64,000 nucleotides of DNA from Streptococcus oralis (GTDB lineage Bacteria; Bacillota; Bacilli; Lactobacillales; Streptococcaceae), in contig NZ_CP029257.1 in assembly GCF_024399415.1 (NCBI RefSeq), positions 271,501 to 335,500 of the forward strand. Direction: 5' to 3'. The notes beneath the pieces were generated by a model. The model was not told where the DNA came from. It ran no database searches and saw nothing but the letters and a program-made list of their open reading frames with translations. The translations under genes and the position numbers were made by a program. Positions 53,314 to 62,913 of this stretch are shown here, piece after piece; the stretch's first letter is position 1, and each line of letters begins with the position of its first letter.

Positions 53314-53790
53314 TTAAAGTATTTTTTGAAGAGACTCTTGGATGGTTTGGGGGTCTGTTTTAGAAGAGAAGCGCTCAAGGACTTGCCCATCTCGACCAAT
53401 GAGAAACTTAGCAAAATTCCATTCGATTCGTTTTCCTAGCGGGCCAGATTTCTGGTCTTTTAGCCAAACATAAAGAGGATCTGCCTCCTTGCCGTTGACC
53501 TTGATCTTGGCAAAGCGAGGAAAAGTTGTCTGATAGTGTAGGCTACAGAAGCTATTGATTTCCTCTGCGCTGCCGGGTGCTTGTCCCATAAACTGATTGC
53601 AAGGGAAATCTAGGATTTCAAAGCCCTGATCTTGATAGCGTTCATAGAGTTCTTGAAGTCCCTGGTACTGGGGCGTTAAACCACATCCTGTAGCAGTGTT
53701 GACAATCAAGAGAACGTTACCACGATAGCTATCCAGGGGAGTTGCTTGATTATTTTGGTTTAAAACGGAAAAATCATATACACTGGTCAT
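53314..53790 (-). CDS. gpo: Glutathione peroxidase family protein
   Basis: 158-aa thioredoxin-fold peroxidase that reduces peroxides with thiols. Seen: active Cys36 in TATGCGLTP, the Gln in FPCNQF and Trp-Asn in EWNFAKFLI that complete the catalytic site. Cys form, not selenocysteine. Lies next to the hyaluronate lyase gene, as in pneumococcus. Confidence 0.93.
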   Translation of the reverse strand: MTSVYDFSVLNQNNQATPLDSYRGNVLLIVNTATGCGLTPQYQGLQELYERYQDQGFEILDFPCNQFMGQAPGSAEEINSFCSLHYQTTFPRFAKIKVNGKEADPLYVWLKDQKSGPLGKRIEWNFAKFLIGRDGQVLERFSSKTDPQTIQESLQKIL

Positions 53791-53885
53791 GAGGGCCTCT
53801 TTTCTTTTTCTACATTGTAACAGTTTTTACCTTTTTCGTCGAGTTGGATGGAAGATATTGTTGAAGAATAAGCCCTCAATATGAT

Positions 53886-53939
53886 AGAAACCGTTTACAA
53901 ATAACTTTAAAAATGATATGATTTAATTAAACCGGTTTA
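53886..53939 (+). promoter_or_regulatory. Hyaluronate lyase promoter with cre and RegR-type operator
   Basis: TTTACA (53894-53899), 17-bp spacer, TATGAT (53917-53922). A cre-like site (53886-53899, 13 of 14 consensus positions) covers the -35, and the perfect palindrome TAAACCGGTTTA (53928-53939) lies just after the -10. The same palindrome core is at the two other promoters of the regulon. Confidence 0.8.
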
Positions 53940-54012
53940 CTCAGTTGCTATAAATCTCTAATTTGAGATTTAGTTCCTATTGATTTTACAATATGTTTAT
54001 TGGAGTGTACAC

Positions 54013-57000
54013 ATGCAAACAAAAACAAAGAAGCTCATTGTGAGTTTGTCTTCACTTGTTTTATCGGGATTTTTATTAAACCATTATATGACAGTTGGAG
54101 CGGAAGAAACGACTACGAATACCATTCAGCAAAGCCAGAAGGAAATTCAGTATCAGCAAAGGGATACCAAAAATTTAGTTGAAAATGGTGATTTTAGTCA
54201 GACGGAGAACGGAAGCAGTCCTTGGACAGGAAGCAAAGCTAAGGGGTGGTCAGCTTGGGTAGACCAGAAGAATAGTTCTTCAGGTGCCTCAACTCGAGTC
54301 ATTGAAGCCAAGGATGGGGCTGTCACTATCTCAAGTTCTGAGAAACTAAGGGCAGTAGTTCACCGTATGGTCCCTATTGAAGCTAAGAAAAAGTATAAAC
54401 TGCGTTTCAAGATTAAAACAGATAATAAAGTCGGGATTGCCAAGGTTCGTATCATTGAGGAAAGTGGTAAGGACAAGCAATTGTGGAATTCTGCAACGAC
54501 GTCAGGAACAAAGGACTGGCAGACCATTGAAGCAGACTATAGCCCGACTTTAGATGTTGATAAAATCAAGCTGGAGTTATTCTATGAAACGGGAACAGGG
54601 ACTGTTTCCTTTAAGGATATTGAGCTAGTAGAGGTAGCAGACCAGCCTTCTGAGGATTCTCAAACAGATAAACAGCTTGAGGAAAAGATTGATTTACCAA
54701 TTGGGAAAAAACATGTTTTTGCTCTTGCGGACTATACTTATAAGGTAGAAAATCCTGACGTTGCTTCAGTCAAAAATGGAATTTTAGAACCTCTTAAGGA
54801 AGGGACAACCAATGTCATTGTCAGTAAAGATGGCAAGGAAGTGAAAAAGATTCCTTTGAAGATTCTAGCCTCTGTTAAGGATGCATACACAGATCGTTTG
54901 GATGACTGGAATGGCATCATCGCTGGGAATCAATACTATGATTCTAAAAATGAACAGATGGCCAAATTAAACCAGGAACTGGAAGGAAAGGTAGCTGATA
55001 GCCTATCCAGTATTTCAAGTCAGGCGGACCGCACCTATTTGTGGGAAAAATTTTCAAATTATAAAACGTCTGCGAATCTGACTGCCACTTATCGGAAATT
55101 AGAGGAGATGGCCAAGCAAGTGACCAATCCTTCTTCTCGTTATTATCAAGATGAAACCGTCATTCGAACAGTTAGGGATTCCATGGAATGGATGCATAAA
55201 CATGTCTACAATAGTGAAAAGAGCATTGTTGGGAACTGGTGGGATTATGAAATCGGTACACCTCGTGCCATCAACAATACCTTGTCTCTGATGAAAAAAT
55301 ACTTCTCTGATGAGGAAATTAAAAAATATACAGATGTGATTGAAAAATTTGTACCAGATCCCGAACATTTCCGAAAGACGACTGATAACCCATTTAAGGC
55401 CCTAGGTGGAAACTTAGTGGATATGGGAAGGGTAAAAGTGATAGCTGGTTTACTGCGCAAGGATGATCAAGAAATTTCTTCTACCATTCGTTCGATTGAG
55501 CAAGTGTTTAAGTTGGTAGACCAAGGTGAAGGTTTTTATCAGGATGGATCTTATATTGACCATACCAATGTTGCTTATACGGGTGCTTATGGAAATGTCT
55601 TGATTGATGGCCTGTCTCAACTGTTGCCAGTCATTCAAAAGACCAAGAGTCCAATCGATAAAGATAAAATGCAAACTATGTACCACTGGATTGATAAATC
55701 GTTTGCTCCTTTGCTGGTGAATGGAGAGCTGATGGACATGAGTCGTGGCCGCTCTATCAGTCGTGCAAATAGCGAGGGGCATGTGGCCGCAGTAGAAGTA
55801 CTAAGAGGGATTCACCGGATAGCGGATATGTCTGAAGGAGAAACCAAACAACGGTTGCAGAGTCTTGTGAAGACCATTGTTCAATCGGATAGTTATTATG
55901 ATGTCTTTAAGAATTTGAAGACTTATAAGGATATCAGTTTGATGCAATCCTTGTTAAGTGATGCTGGAGTCGCAAGTGTTCCAAGAACAAGTTACCTATC
56001 TGCCTTTAATAAGATGGATAAAACAGCTATGTACAATGCAGAGAAAGGATTTGGATTTGGCTTGTCACTCTTTTCCAGTCGTACCTTGAATTACGAACAC
56101 ATGAACAAGGAAAACAAATGTGGTTGGTATACAAGTGATGGGATGTTCTATCTTTACAATGGCGATTTGAGTCACTATAGCGATGGCTACTGGCCAACAG
56201 TTAATCCCTATAAGATGCCTGGTACGACAGAGACGGACGCTAAGAGATTGGATAGCGATACAGGTAAAGTCCTACCGTCTGCTTTCGTTGGAACGAGCAA
56301 ACTAGATGAGACCAATGCAACAGCAACCATGGATTTCACCAACTGGAATCAAACATTGACTGCTCATAAGAGCTGGTTTATGCTGAAGGATAAGATTGCC
56401 TTTTTAGGAAGCAATATCCAGAACACTTCAACAGATACTGCTGCAACTACAATTGACCAGAGAAAACTGGAATCAAGTGATCCATATAAAGTCTATGTCA
56501 ATGATAAAGAAGCCTCCCTCACAGAACAAGAAAAGGATTATCCTGAAACTCAAAGTGTCTTTTTAGAATCGTCCAATTCGAAAAAGAATATTGGTTACTT
56601 TTTCTTTAAGAAGAGTTCAATCAGTATGAGTAAGGCTGTCCAAAAGGGATCTTGGAAGGATATCAATGAAGGACAGTCAGACAAGGAAGTCGAAAATGAA
56701 TTTCTTACGATTAGTCAGGCTCATAAGCAAAATGGAGATTCTTATGGCTATATGCTCATCCCTAACGTGGATCGTGCCACCTTCAATCAAATGGTAAAAG
56801 AGTTAGAAAGTAGCCTCATCGATAACAATGAGACCCTTCAGTCTGTTTATGATGCCAAACAAGGAGTTTGGGGCATTGTGAAATATGATGATTCTGTCTC
56901 TACTATTTCCAACCAATTCCAAGTCTTGAAACGTGGAGTCTATACTATTCGAAAAGAAGGGGATGACTATAAGGTTGCCTACTACAATCCTGAAACCCAG

Positions 57001-57216
57001 GAATCAGCGCCAGATCAGGAAGTCTTTAAAAAGTTAGAACAAGCAGCTCAGCCACAAACTCAGGATTCAAAAGAAAAGGAAAAATCTGAAGAAGAAAAGA
57101 ACCATTCGGATCAAAAGAATCTCCCTCATACAGGAGAAGGTCAGTCAATCTTGGCAAGTCTAGGGCTCTTGCTACTTGGGGCGGTTTATCTGTTCCGCAG
57201 AGGAAAGAACAACTGA
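54013..57216 (+). CDS. hylA: Hyaluronate lyase, LPXTG-anchored
   Basis: Polysaccharide lyase family 8 enzyme that cuts hyaluronan to unsaturated disaccharides outside the cell. From ATG 54013 (GGAGTG upstream) it is 1067 aa, the pneumococcal length; the 11-codon extension to 53980 is rejected. Signal (~1-41), N-terminal sugar-binding domain (~48-215), Ig-like linker, alpha domain with Asn467, His517, Tyr526 (pneumococcal N349/H399/Y408) and aromatic Trp409-Trp410, beta domains, then LPHTG and membrane tail. Residue 703 is Cys ([10 protein letters not shown]), where I recall Arg in pneumococcus. Confidence 0.96.
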   Translation: MQTKTKKLIVSLSSLVLSGFLLNHYMTVGAEETTTNTIQQSQKEIQYQQRDTKNLVENGDFSQTENGSSPWTGSKAKGWSAWVDQKNSSSGASTRVIEAKDGAVTISSSEKLRAVVHRMVPIEAKKKYKLRFKIKTDNKVGIAKVRIIEESGKDKQLWNSATTSGTKDWQTIEADYSPTLDVDKIKLELFYETGTGTVSFKDIELVEVADQPSEDSQTDKQLEEKIDLPIGKKHVFALADYTYKVENPDVASVKNGILEPLKEGTTNVIVSKDGKEVKKIPLKILASVKDAYTDRLDDWNGIIAGNQYYDSKNEQMAKLNQELEGKVADSLSSISSQADRTYLWEKFSNYKTSANLTATYRKLEEMAKQVTNPSSRYYQDETVIRTVRDSMEWMHKHVYNSEKSIVGNWWDYEIGTPRAINNTLSLMKKYFSDEEIKKYTDVIEKFVPDPEHFRKTTDNPFKALGGNLVDMGRVKVIAGLLRKDDQEISSTIRSIEQVFKLVDQGEGFYQDGSYIDHTNVAYTGAYGNVLIDGLSQLLPVIQKTKSPIDKDKMQTMYHWIDKSFAPLLVNGELMDMSRGRSISRANSEGHVAAVEVLRGIHRIADMSEGETKQRLQSLVKTIVQSDSYYDVFKNLKTYKDISLMQSLLSDAGVASVPRTSYLSAFNKMDKTAMYNAEKGFGFGLSLFSSRTLNYEHMNKENKCGWYTSDGMFYLYNGDLSHYSDGYWPTVNPYKMPGTTETDAKRLDSDTGKVLPSAFVGTSKLDETNATATMDFTNWNQTLTAHKSWFMLKDKIAFLGSNIQNTSTDTAATTIDQRKLESSDPYKVYVNDKEASLTEQEKDYPETQSVFLESSNSKKNIGYFFFKKSSISMSKAVQKGSWKDINEGQSDKEVENEFLTISQAHKQNGDSYGYMLIPNVDRATFNQMVKELESSLIDNNETLQSVYDAKQGVWGIVKYDDSVSTISNQFQVLKRGVYTIRKEGDDYKVAYYNPETQESAPDQEVFKKLEQAAQPQTQDSKEKEKSEEEKNHSDQKNLPHTGEGQSILASLGLLLLGAVYLFRRGKNN

Positions 57217-57262
57217 TTTGTTCATCATCTAGATGAATCACATGAAACTGTGGAAAATAGAA

Positions 57263-57296
57263 AAAATCCGAAGAAGGTCAAACATCTTCGGATTTT
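57263..57296 (+). terminator. Hyaluronate lyase terminator
   Basis: Perfect 12-bp arms AAAATCCGAAGA / TCTTCGGATTTT and T-rich tail. Confidence 0.9.
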
Positions 57297-57304
57297 TCTT
57301 TTAA

Positions 57305-57332
57305 AAAAGGATAAGTTAACACTTATCCTTTT
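57305..57332 (-). terminator. Terminator of the uronate catabolic operon
   Basis: Perfect 12-bp arms AAAAGGATAAGT / ACTTATCCTTTT, loop TAAC, T-tract on the minus strand, 10 bases past the last gene of the operon. Confidence 0.85.
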
Positions 57333-57342
57333 TCACTTCATT

Positions 57343-57972
57343 TTATCTGAGTGTAACATACTGTTGGGCAATCTCGCTGATGCGGTCAAAGTCGCCTTGG
57401 GAAGCGAGTTTATTGAGTTCGCCACCAATTCCAACGGCGTCTGCACCAGCAGCGAACCATTGAGGAATGTTATTTAGGCCGACTCCTCCGGTTACCATTA
57501 CGGAAACTTGTGGGATTGGCGCCTTGACTGCAGAGATATATGATGGACTGAGAGCACTACCTGGGAAGAGTTTGATGATTTCACTACCGGCTTCAAGTGC
57601 AGTCGTTATCTCTGTGAGGGTAATACAGCCTGGAATGTACGGTGTGCTGTAAAGATTGCACATTTTTGCAGTTTCAGCATGGAAAGATGGAGAAACAACG
57701 TAATTTGCTCCGGCTAGAATGGCATCTCTAGCAGTTACGGCATCAAGCACAGTACCTGCACCGATACAAACACTCTGATCGTCCTGATACAAGTCTACAA
57801 GTTCCTTGATGATTTGCCCTGCATACTGATTGGTATAGGCAATTTCAATAGCTTTGATACCGCCCTTGATACAAGCAATCGAGGCTTGTAGTCCTTCTTC
57901 CTTTGTATTTCCTCGAATGACAGCGACAATTTTTTGTTTTTTTAGTTCAATAATCGTATCTGATTTGGTCAT
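57343..57972 (-). CDS. kdgA: KDPG aldolase
   Basis: Splits 2-keto-3-deoxy-6-phosphogluconate into pyruvate and glyceraldehyde-3-phosphate, the last step of uronate breakdown. 209 aa, class I aldolase barrel; Schiff-base Lys in EIIKLFPGSAL and Glu in AIEIAYTN visible. Fourth gene of the minus-strand operon, 9 bases after kdgK; ribosome site AGGAGAA. Confidence 0.95.
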   Translation of the reverse strand: MTKSDTIIELKKQKIVAVIRGNTKEEGLQASIACIKGGIKAIEIAYTNQYAGQIIKELVDLYQDDQSVCIGAGTVLDAVTARDAILAGANYVVSPSFHAETAKMCNLYSTPYIPGCITLTEITTALEAGSEIIKLFPGSALSPSYISAVKAPIPQVSVMVTGGVGLNNIPQWFAAGADAVGIGGELNKLASQGDFDRISEIAQQYVTLR

Positions 57973-57981
57973 GTAATTCTC

Positions 57982-58983
57982 CTAACGAATGATATCTTGT
58001 GCATTTTCCAGTAATTTTTCAATACTAGCTGCGGGAGTGGAGAGATGGTCTCCTGGAAGAGTACATTTGAGAGTTGCGCTCGCAACTGCAAAGTCAATGC
58101 TAGTTTTTAGGGAGGAATGATGGAGTAGTTGGTAAAGGGCACCAGAGATAAAGGCATCCCCGCTACCAACTCGTTGATAGACTGCAGTTTTTAGTTGGAC
58201 AGACTCTTCAAATCGTTCTCCCAGAGCATAGGCTTGATAGACATTTTTGTCTTGCTCATCACTAGAGCGGAGGGTATGGAAAATGGCCTTGAAACCATAG
58301 GTTTTTTTTAAAAGTTGCATGCGATTTTCCACCTCTTTTAGACTAGCTCTGTCTCTTGGGAACATCTCTAGATTTTGGTCATCAATCATGAGAGGATCAA
58401 TACCAAAGCAATAATCAGCGAAACGAGCAAACTTAGAAAATTCATACTTAGCTTCTAGGACTGAAATCATCTTTGTTCTCAGATTGAGATCCATTGAAAC
58501 GATAATCCCTCGGCGCTTGGCTTCTTCCAAGAGTAGGAGAAGGAGCGTACGAACCTCTTGACCGATAGCTACGGTGATTCCACTAAAATGAAAATGGCTA
58601 ATCCCCTGAAAGAGAGAATCCATATCTAGCATGTTTGGCCGAATCTGGCTGATACTCGTATGCTTACGATCGTAGAAAACTTCACTTTGACGACAACCAA
58701 AGCCGTTCTCCAAATAGTAGAGGCCGATTCGATCGCCAAGCCGATAGATTGAACTGGTATCGATTTGGTGCTGTTTCAAGAATGTAATAAAACGATCTCC
58801 AATCTCGTTGGCAGGGAGTGCGGTAAAGACTTTCGTTGAGATACCCAGGGCTTGCAAATTACAAGCGATATTAATTTCTGATCCGCCAAAATAAGTCGAA
58901 CTGGCAACATGATCGCCGATACTGGTGGCATCTAATGGTGAGATTCGAATTAATGGTTCGCCAAACAGTAAGATTTTCGTCAT
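57982..58983 (-). CDS. kdgK: 2-keto-3-deoxygluconate kinase
   Basis: 333-aa PfkB-family sugar kinase making KDPG from 2-keto-3-deoxygluconate. Seen: GGSEINIACNLQALG at the sugar site and the catalytic VGSGDAFISGAL with the base Asp near residue 276. In operon between the isomerase and aldolase genes, so the substrate is well supported by context. Confidence 0.93.
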   Translation of the reverse strand: MTKILLFGEPLIRISPLDATSIGDHVASSTYFGGSEINIACNLQALGISTKVFTALPANEIGDRFITFLKQHQIDTSSIYRLGDRIGLYYLENGFGCRQSEVFYDRKHTSISQIRPNMLDMDSLFQGISHFHFSGITVAIGQEVRTLLLLLLEEAKRRGIIVSMDLNLRTKMISVLEAKYEFSKFARFADYCFGIDPLMIDDQNLEMFPRDRASLKEVENRMQLLKKTYGFKAIFHTLRSSDEQDKNVYQAYALGERFEESVQLKTAVYQRVGSGDAFISGALYQLLHHSSLKTSIDFAVASATLKCTLPGDHLSTPAASIEKLLENAQDIIR

Positions 58984-59013
58984 CCATTAGTTCCTTTCTG
59001 GTTTAGAATAGCT

Positions 59014-59655
59014 TTACTTGGCTAATACTTCTTTCAAATAAGCAGCGACTTCATCATCTTGGCAGTTTTCAAAGAAGTATTCTTGGAAGTATTTGCCAGA
59101 GATGGTGTCTTTGAGGAAGTCTTGGTCGATTGTTTTAAGGATGGTTATCAAATCATTGTGGGTGATTTGTTTCACCTCGTTTAAGATACGAGCGTTGCGT
59201 TGTTCAGGGATTACACGTTCTCTTGGGTAGCCACCGCCCATTTCTTCAGCAAATAAGCGTTCAAACATCAATTTGAGGGTCAGTTCTGCCCCCCAGCCAA
59301 ATCCTTTGGCATAAGGGATAGACAAGGCGTTACCACCATTGATTTGAGAATAAAGGTAAGCGTCAGTTGGGTCCACTGCTAGACCACAGACAACACCCGG
59401 GAAGCTGTTCAAAGCAAGCATAGCCCCTACACCTGTACCACAGCCGGTAACAACAAAGTCGACTGCTTTTGTATTTAAAAGGATAGCAGCCATTAGTCCG
59501 TTTTGTACGTATGTTAATGGATTTTCACCTTCTTCTCCACGCATACCATAGTTAAATAATTGGTAGCCTTTTTTATCTGTTGCTTCTTTCAGACTATCGT
59601 AAATAATGTGATTCTTGCTAGCCTGACTATTTTCATTGATTAATGCGATTTTCAT
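59014..59655 (-). CDS. dhuI: RpiB/LacAB-type isomerase for unsaturated uronate (DhuI)
   Basis: 213 aa with an RpiB-like fold: GCGTGVGAML loop visible. In streptococcal hyaluronan clusters this protein (often annotated RpiB) was shown to isomerise 4-deoxy-L-threo-5-hexosulose-uronate, replacing KduI. Assignment here follows from its place between kduD-like and kdgK genes. C-terminal third (EQRNARILNEVKQITHNDL) is longer than true RpiB. Confidence 0.85.
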   Translation of the reverse strand: MKIALINENSQASKNHIIYDSLKEATDKKGYQLFNYGMRGEEGENPLTYVQNGLMAAILLNTKAVDFVVTGCGTGVGAMLALNSFPGVVCGLAVDPTDAYLYSQINGGNALSIPYAKGFGWGAELTLKLMFERLFAEEMGGGYPRERVIPEQRNARILNEVKQITHNDLITILKTIDQDFLKDTISGKYFQEYFFENCQDDEVAAYLKEVLAK

Positions 59656-59673
59656 AAGATCTTCTTTCTATTG

Positions 59674-60489
59674 TTACTCAGGTTGTTTTCCGATGTAGGC
59701 TAAGATACCGCCATCTACATATAGGATGTGGCCATTGACAAAATTGCTGGCATCACTAGCGAGAAAGACAGCAGGGCCCATCAAATCTTCAGGATTTCCC
59801 CAACGTGCAGCAGGTGTTTTTGCAATGATGAACTGGTCAAATGGGTGGCGAGAACCATCTTCTTGCAACTCACGAAGAGGTGCTGTTTGAGGAGTGGCAA
59901 TATAACCCGGTCCAATTCCGTTACATTGGATATTGGCTCCACCGTATTCAGACGCAATGTTGCGGGTCAACATTTTCAAGCCCCCTTTAGCGGCAGCATA
60001 AGCGCTAACTGTTTCACGTCCCAGTTCGCTCATCATCGAACAAATATTGATAATCTTTCCATGCCCTTTCTTTATCATAGAAGGAATAACTGCCTTTGAA
60101 ACGATAAATGGTGCGTTTAAGTCAATATCGATGACCTTACGGAAATCAGCGGCGCTCATTTCGCACATTGGAACTCGGCGGATAATACCAGCATTATTAA
60201 CGAGGATGTCAATGACACCAACCTCTTGTTCGATTTGCTTGACCATGGCTTGGATACCGTTCTCGTCTGTCACGTCACAGACATATCCATAGGCTTCTAT
60301 GCCAACTTCACGATAAGCTTCAATCCCTTTATTGACCAGGTCTTGGTTGATATCGTTAAAGACAATAGTAGCGCCGGCCTCAGCGTAGGATTTGGCAATA
60401 GCAAATCCAATTCCATAAGAAGCGCCGGTGATGAGAGCGACTTTTCCTTTTAAAGAAAACTGCTCAATTGAGAATGATGTATTTGTCAT
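59674..60489 (-). CDS. dhuD: SDR dehydrogenase for uronate catabolism (DhuD)
   Basis: 271-aa short-chain dehydrogenase: NAD(P) motif TGASYGIG near residue 21, NNAG, and catalytic SAYAAAKGG (Tyr-x-x-x-Lys). Commonly annotated gluconate 5-dehydrogenase; in hyaluronan-degrading streptococci the enzyme reduces 3-deoxy-D-glycero-2,5-hexodiulosonate to 2-keto-3-deoxygluconate. First gene of the minus operon, directly under the operator-bearing promoter at 60533-60561. Confidence 0.88.
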   Translation of the reverse strand: MTNTSFSIEQFSLKGKVALITGASYGIGFAIAKSYAEAGATIVFNDINQDLVNKGIEAYREVGIEAYGYVCDVTDENGIQAMVKQIEQEVGVIDILVNNAGIIRRVPMCEMSAADFRKVIDIDLNAPFIVSKAVIPSMIKKGHGKIINICSMMSELGRETVSAYAAAKGGLKMLTRNIASEYGGANIQCNGIGPGYIATPQTAPLRELQEDGSRHPFDQFIIAKTPAARWGNPEDLMGPAVFLASDASNFVNGHILYVDGGILAYIGKQPE

Positions 60490-60532
60490 TTGATACTTCC
60501 TTTCAAATTTGTTAAGACTTCTCTATAACCAA

Positions 60533-60561
60533 ATTATATTCTAGTAAACCGGTTTTGTCAA
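60533..60561 (-). promoter_or_regulatory. Promoter of dhuD-dhuI-kdgK-kdgA with RegR-type operator inside
   Basis: On the minus strand TTGACA (60561-60556), 17-bp spacer, TATAAT (60538-60533). The operator core (60545-60556, AAACCGGTTTA) fills the spacer, so repressor and polymerase would exclude each other. Confidence 0.85.
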
Positions 60562-60653
60562 CAATTAAATATTTTTATTTCTAAAAATCTTTGTTTTCCT
60601 AAAAAAACGGAAGATTTTGAAATTTCTGTCTATTGTAATGGTTAAATAAACAA

Positions 60654-60667
60654 TGAAAGCGCTAATA
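60654..60667. promoter_or_regulatory. cre-like site upstream of the PTS-ugl operon
   Basis: TGAAAGCGCTAATA fits the CcpA consensus at 13 of 14 positions, ~20 bases before the -35. Confidence 0.6.
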
Positions 60668-60684
60668 TTTTTTTTAAAAAACTA

Positions 60685-60738
60685 TTGACAAGATAAAAAT
60701 AAAGGGTTACAATGGGAAATGTAAAGTAAACCGGTAAA
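60685..60738 (+). promoter_or_regulatory. Promoter and RegR-type operator of the PTS-ugl operon
   Basis: TTGACA (60685-60690), 17-bp spacer, TACAAT (60708-60713); operator TAAACCGGTAAA (60727-60738) just past the start point. One arm deviates from the perfect palindrome. Confidence 0.85.
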
Positions 60739-60760
60739 CTCAAACAAGAAAGGAGAAAAG

Positions 60761-61195
60761 ATGAAAATTGTACTTGTAGGGCATGGACATTTTGCCACAG
60801 GGATTTATAGTTCTTTACAATTGATTGCAGGCGATCAAGAAAATGTGGAGGCGATTGACTTTGTGGAAGGAATGTCAGCAGATGAACTCAAGCAAAAAAT
60901 CTTACTTGCAATTTCAACTGAAGAAGAAGTTTTAATCCTAAGTGACCTCTTGGGAGGAACACCATTCAAGGTTTCTTCTACTATAATGGGAGAAAATCCA
61001 GCCAAAACAATGAATGTTCTCTCGGGTTTGAACTTAGCCATGTTAATGGAAGCAGTCTTTGCTAGAATGGCTCATAGCTTTGATGAGGTTGTTAATAAAT
61101 CAGTAGTGGCGGCCCAGGGCGGAGTCGTAAATGGTAAAGAATTGTTTTCAACGGATGCAGAGGCAGAGGAAGAAGATTTCGAATCGGGTATTTAA
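60761..61195 (+). CDS. PTS system, mannose family, EIIA
   Basis: 144-aa cytosolic phosphocarrier. Phosphoryl-accepting His8 in VGHGHFATG; LLGGTPF block typical of the family. Takes phosphate from HPr and passes it to EIIB. First gene of the plus operon; AAAGGAG ribosome site. In pneumococcus this transporter imports hyaluronan disaccharide. Confidence 0.93.
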   Translation: MKIVLVGHGHFATGIYSSLQLIAGDQENVEAIDFVEGMSADELKQKILLAISTEEEVLILSDLLGGTPFKVSSTIMGENPAKTMNVLSGLNLAMLMEAVFARMAHSFDEVVNKSVVAAQGGVVNGKELFSTDAEAEEEDFESGI

Positions 61196-61206
61196 AGGGT
61201 AAAAGA

Positions 61207-62397
61207 ATGATAAAAAAGGTTACGATTGAAGAAATAAAATCGCCTGAGCGCTTCTTAGAAGTACCACTTCTGACGAAAGAAGAAGTCGGCCAGGCAATTG
61301 ATAAGGTTATTCGGCAGTTAGAACTCAACCTTGACTATTTCAAGGAAGATTTCCCGACGCCAGCTACCTTTAATAATGTCTATCCAATCATGGATAACAC
61401 GGAATGGACCAATGGTTTCTGGACAGGAGAACTGTGGTTGGCTTATGAATACAGTCAACAGGATGCATTTAAAAACATCGCTCATAAAAATGTTCTTTCT
61501 TTCCTGGATCGTATTAATAAGAGAGTAGAATTGGACCACCATGATCTCGGTTTCTTATACACACCATCTTGTATGGCTGAATATAAGATAAATGGAAATG
61601 GAGAGGCTAGAGAAGCGGCCTTGAAAGCTGCAGATAAGTTGATTGAACGCTATCAAGAAAAAGGTGGCTTTATTCAAGCTTGGGGAGATTTGGGCAAGAA
61701 AGAGCATTACCGTTTGATTATCGATTGCTTGCTCAACATTCAACTCTTGTTCTTTGCTTATCAAGAAACAGGCAATCAAAAATACTACGATATTGCAGAA
61801 AGTCATTTCTATGCTTCAGCTAATAATGTAATCCGTGATGACGCTTCGTCCTTCCACACCTTCTATTTTGATCCTGAGACAGGTCAACCCCTTAAAGGTG
61901 TAACGAGACAAGGGTATAGTGATGATTCATGCTGGGCACGTGGTCAATCATGGGGAGTCTATGGTATTCCTTTGACTTATCGTTATCTGAAAGACGAGTC
62001 CTGCTTTGACTTGTTTAAGGGTGTAACCAATTATTTCTTGAATCGTCTGCCAAAAGATCATGTTTCTTATTGGGATTTGATTTTTAATGATGGTAGTGAT
62101 CAATCACGAGATTCTTCAGCAACAGCTATCGCCGTCTGTGGGATTCATGAAATGTTAAAACATCTCCCAGAGGTGGATGCTGACAAAGATATTTATAAAC
62201 ATGCTATGCATGCCATGCTTCGTTCCTTGATCGAACATTATGCAAATGATCAATTTACCCCTGGTGGGACAAGTCTCCTCCACGGTGTGTACTCATGGCA
62301 TTCAGGTAAAGGAGTGGATGAAGGCAATATCTGGGGTGACTACTATTACCTAGAAGCGCTTATCCGTTTCTACAAAGACTGGAACCTATATTGGTAG
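61207..62397 (+). CDS. ugl: Unsaturated glucuronyl hydrolase (GH88)
   Basis: 396-aa cytosolic enzyme that hydrolyses the unsaturated disaccharide made by hyaluronate lyase, releasing unsaturated glucuronate. Alpha6/alpha6 barrel; Asp113 (DHHDLG) and Asp173 (IIDCLLN) correspond to the catalytic Asp115/Asp175 of the S. agalactiae enzyme; DDSCWARGQSW block (239-249) conserved. Within the PTS operon, 11 bases after EIIA. Confidence 0.95.
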   Translation: MIKKVTIEEIKSPERFLEVPLLTKEEVGQAIDKVIRQLELNLDYFKEDFPTPATFNNVYPIMDNTEWTNGFWTGELWLAYEYSQQDAFKNIAHKNVLSFLDRINKRVELDHHDLGFLYTPSCMAEYKINGNGEAREAALKAADKLIERYQEKGGFIQAWGDLGKKEHYRLIIDCLLNIQLLFFAYQETGNQKYYDIAESHFYASANNVIRDDASSFHTFYFDPETGQPLKGVTRQGYSDDSCWARGQSWGVYGIPLTYRYLKDESCFDLFKGVTNYFLNRLPKDHVSYWDLIFNDGSDQSRDSSATAIAVCGIHEMLKHLPEVDADKDIYKHAMHAMLRSLIEHYANDQFTPGGTSLLHGVYSWHSGKGVDEGNIWGDYYYLEALIRFYKDWNLYW

Positions 62398-62407
62398 GAG
62401 GAGAAAT

Positions 62408-62899
62408 ATGACAACGCCAAATATTATTATGACCCGTATCGATGAACGGTTGATTCACGGGCAAGGACAACTTTGGGTAAAATACTTAGGTTGTAATACG
62501 GTCATTGTCGCCAATGACGAAGTGAGCACGGACAAGATGCAACAAACTCTGATGAAAACAGTTGTGCCAGACTCAGTTGCTATGCGTTTCTTCCCTTTAC
62601 AAAAGGTGATTGATATCATTCACAAGGCTAACCCTGCTCAAACAATTTTTATTGTTGTAAAGGATGTGAAGGACGCTTTAACCTTGGTAGAAGGTGGTGT
62701 CCCTATCAAAGAAATCAATATTGGGAACATTCACAATGCCTCTGGTAAAGAGCAAGTGACACGCTCCATCTTCCTGGGTGAAGAGGACAAGGTAGCTCTT
62801 AAGGAATTGAGTCAAACGCATCAAGTAACATTTAATACGAAAACAACTCCAACAGGAAATGATGGAGCTGTTGAAGTCAACATTCTGGACTATATTTAA
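62408..62899 (+). CDS. PTS system, mannose family, EIIB
   Basis: 163-aa phosphotransfer subunit. Phosphorylated His17 in RIDERLIHGQGQ, a family hallmark. Ribosome site AGGAGGAG; 10 bases after ugl. Passes phosphate to the sugar entering through EIIC/EIID. Confidence 0.95.
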   Translation: MTTPNIIMTRIDERLIHGQGQLWVKYLGCNTVIVANDEVSTDKMQQTLMKTVVPDSVAMRFFPLQKVIDIIHKANPAQTIFIVVKDVKDALTLVEGGVPIKEINIGNIHNASGKEQVTRSIFLGEEDKVALKELSQTHQVTFNTKTTPTGNDGAVEVNILDYI

Positions 62900-62913
62900 A
62901 AGAGGAGATTGTT

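Noticed and set aside
53980..54012. Upstream ATG for hyaluronate lyase (11 extra residues)
   Set aside because: The ribosome site GGAGTG fits ATG 54013 and the 1067-aa length then equals the pneumococcal enzyme; the extension would spoil the signal peptide.
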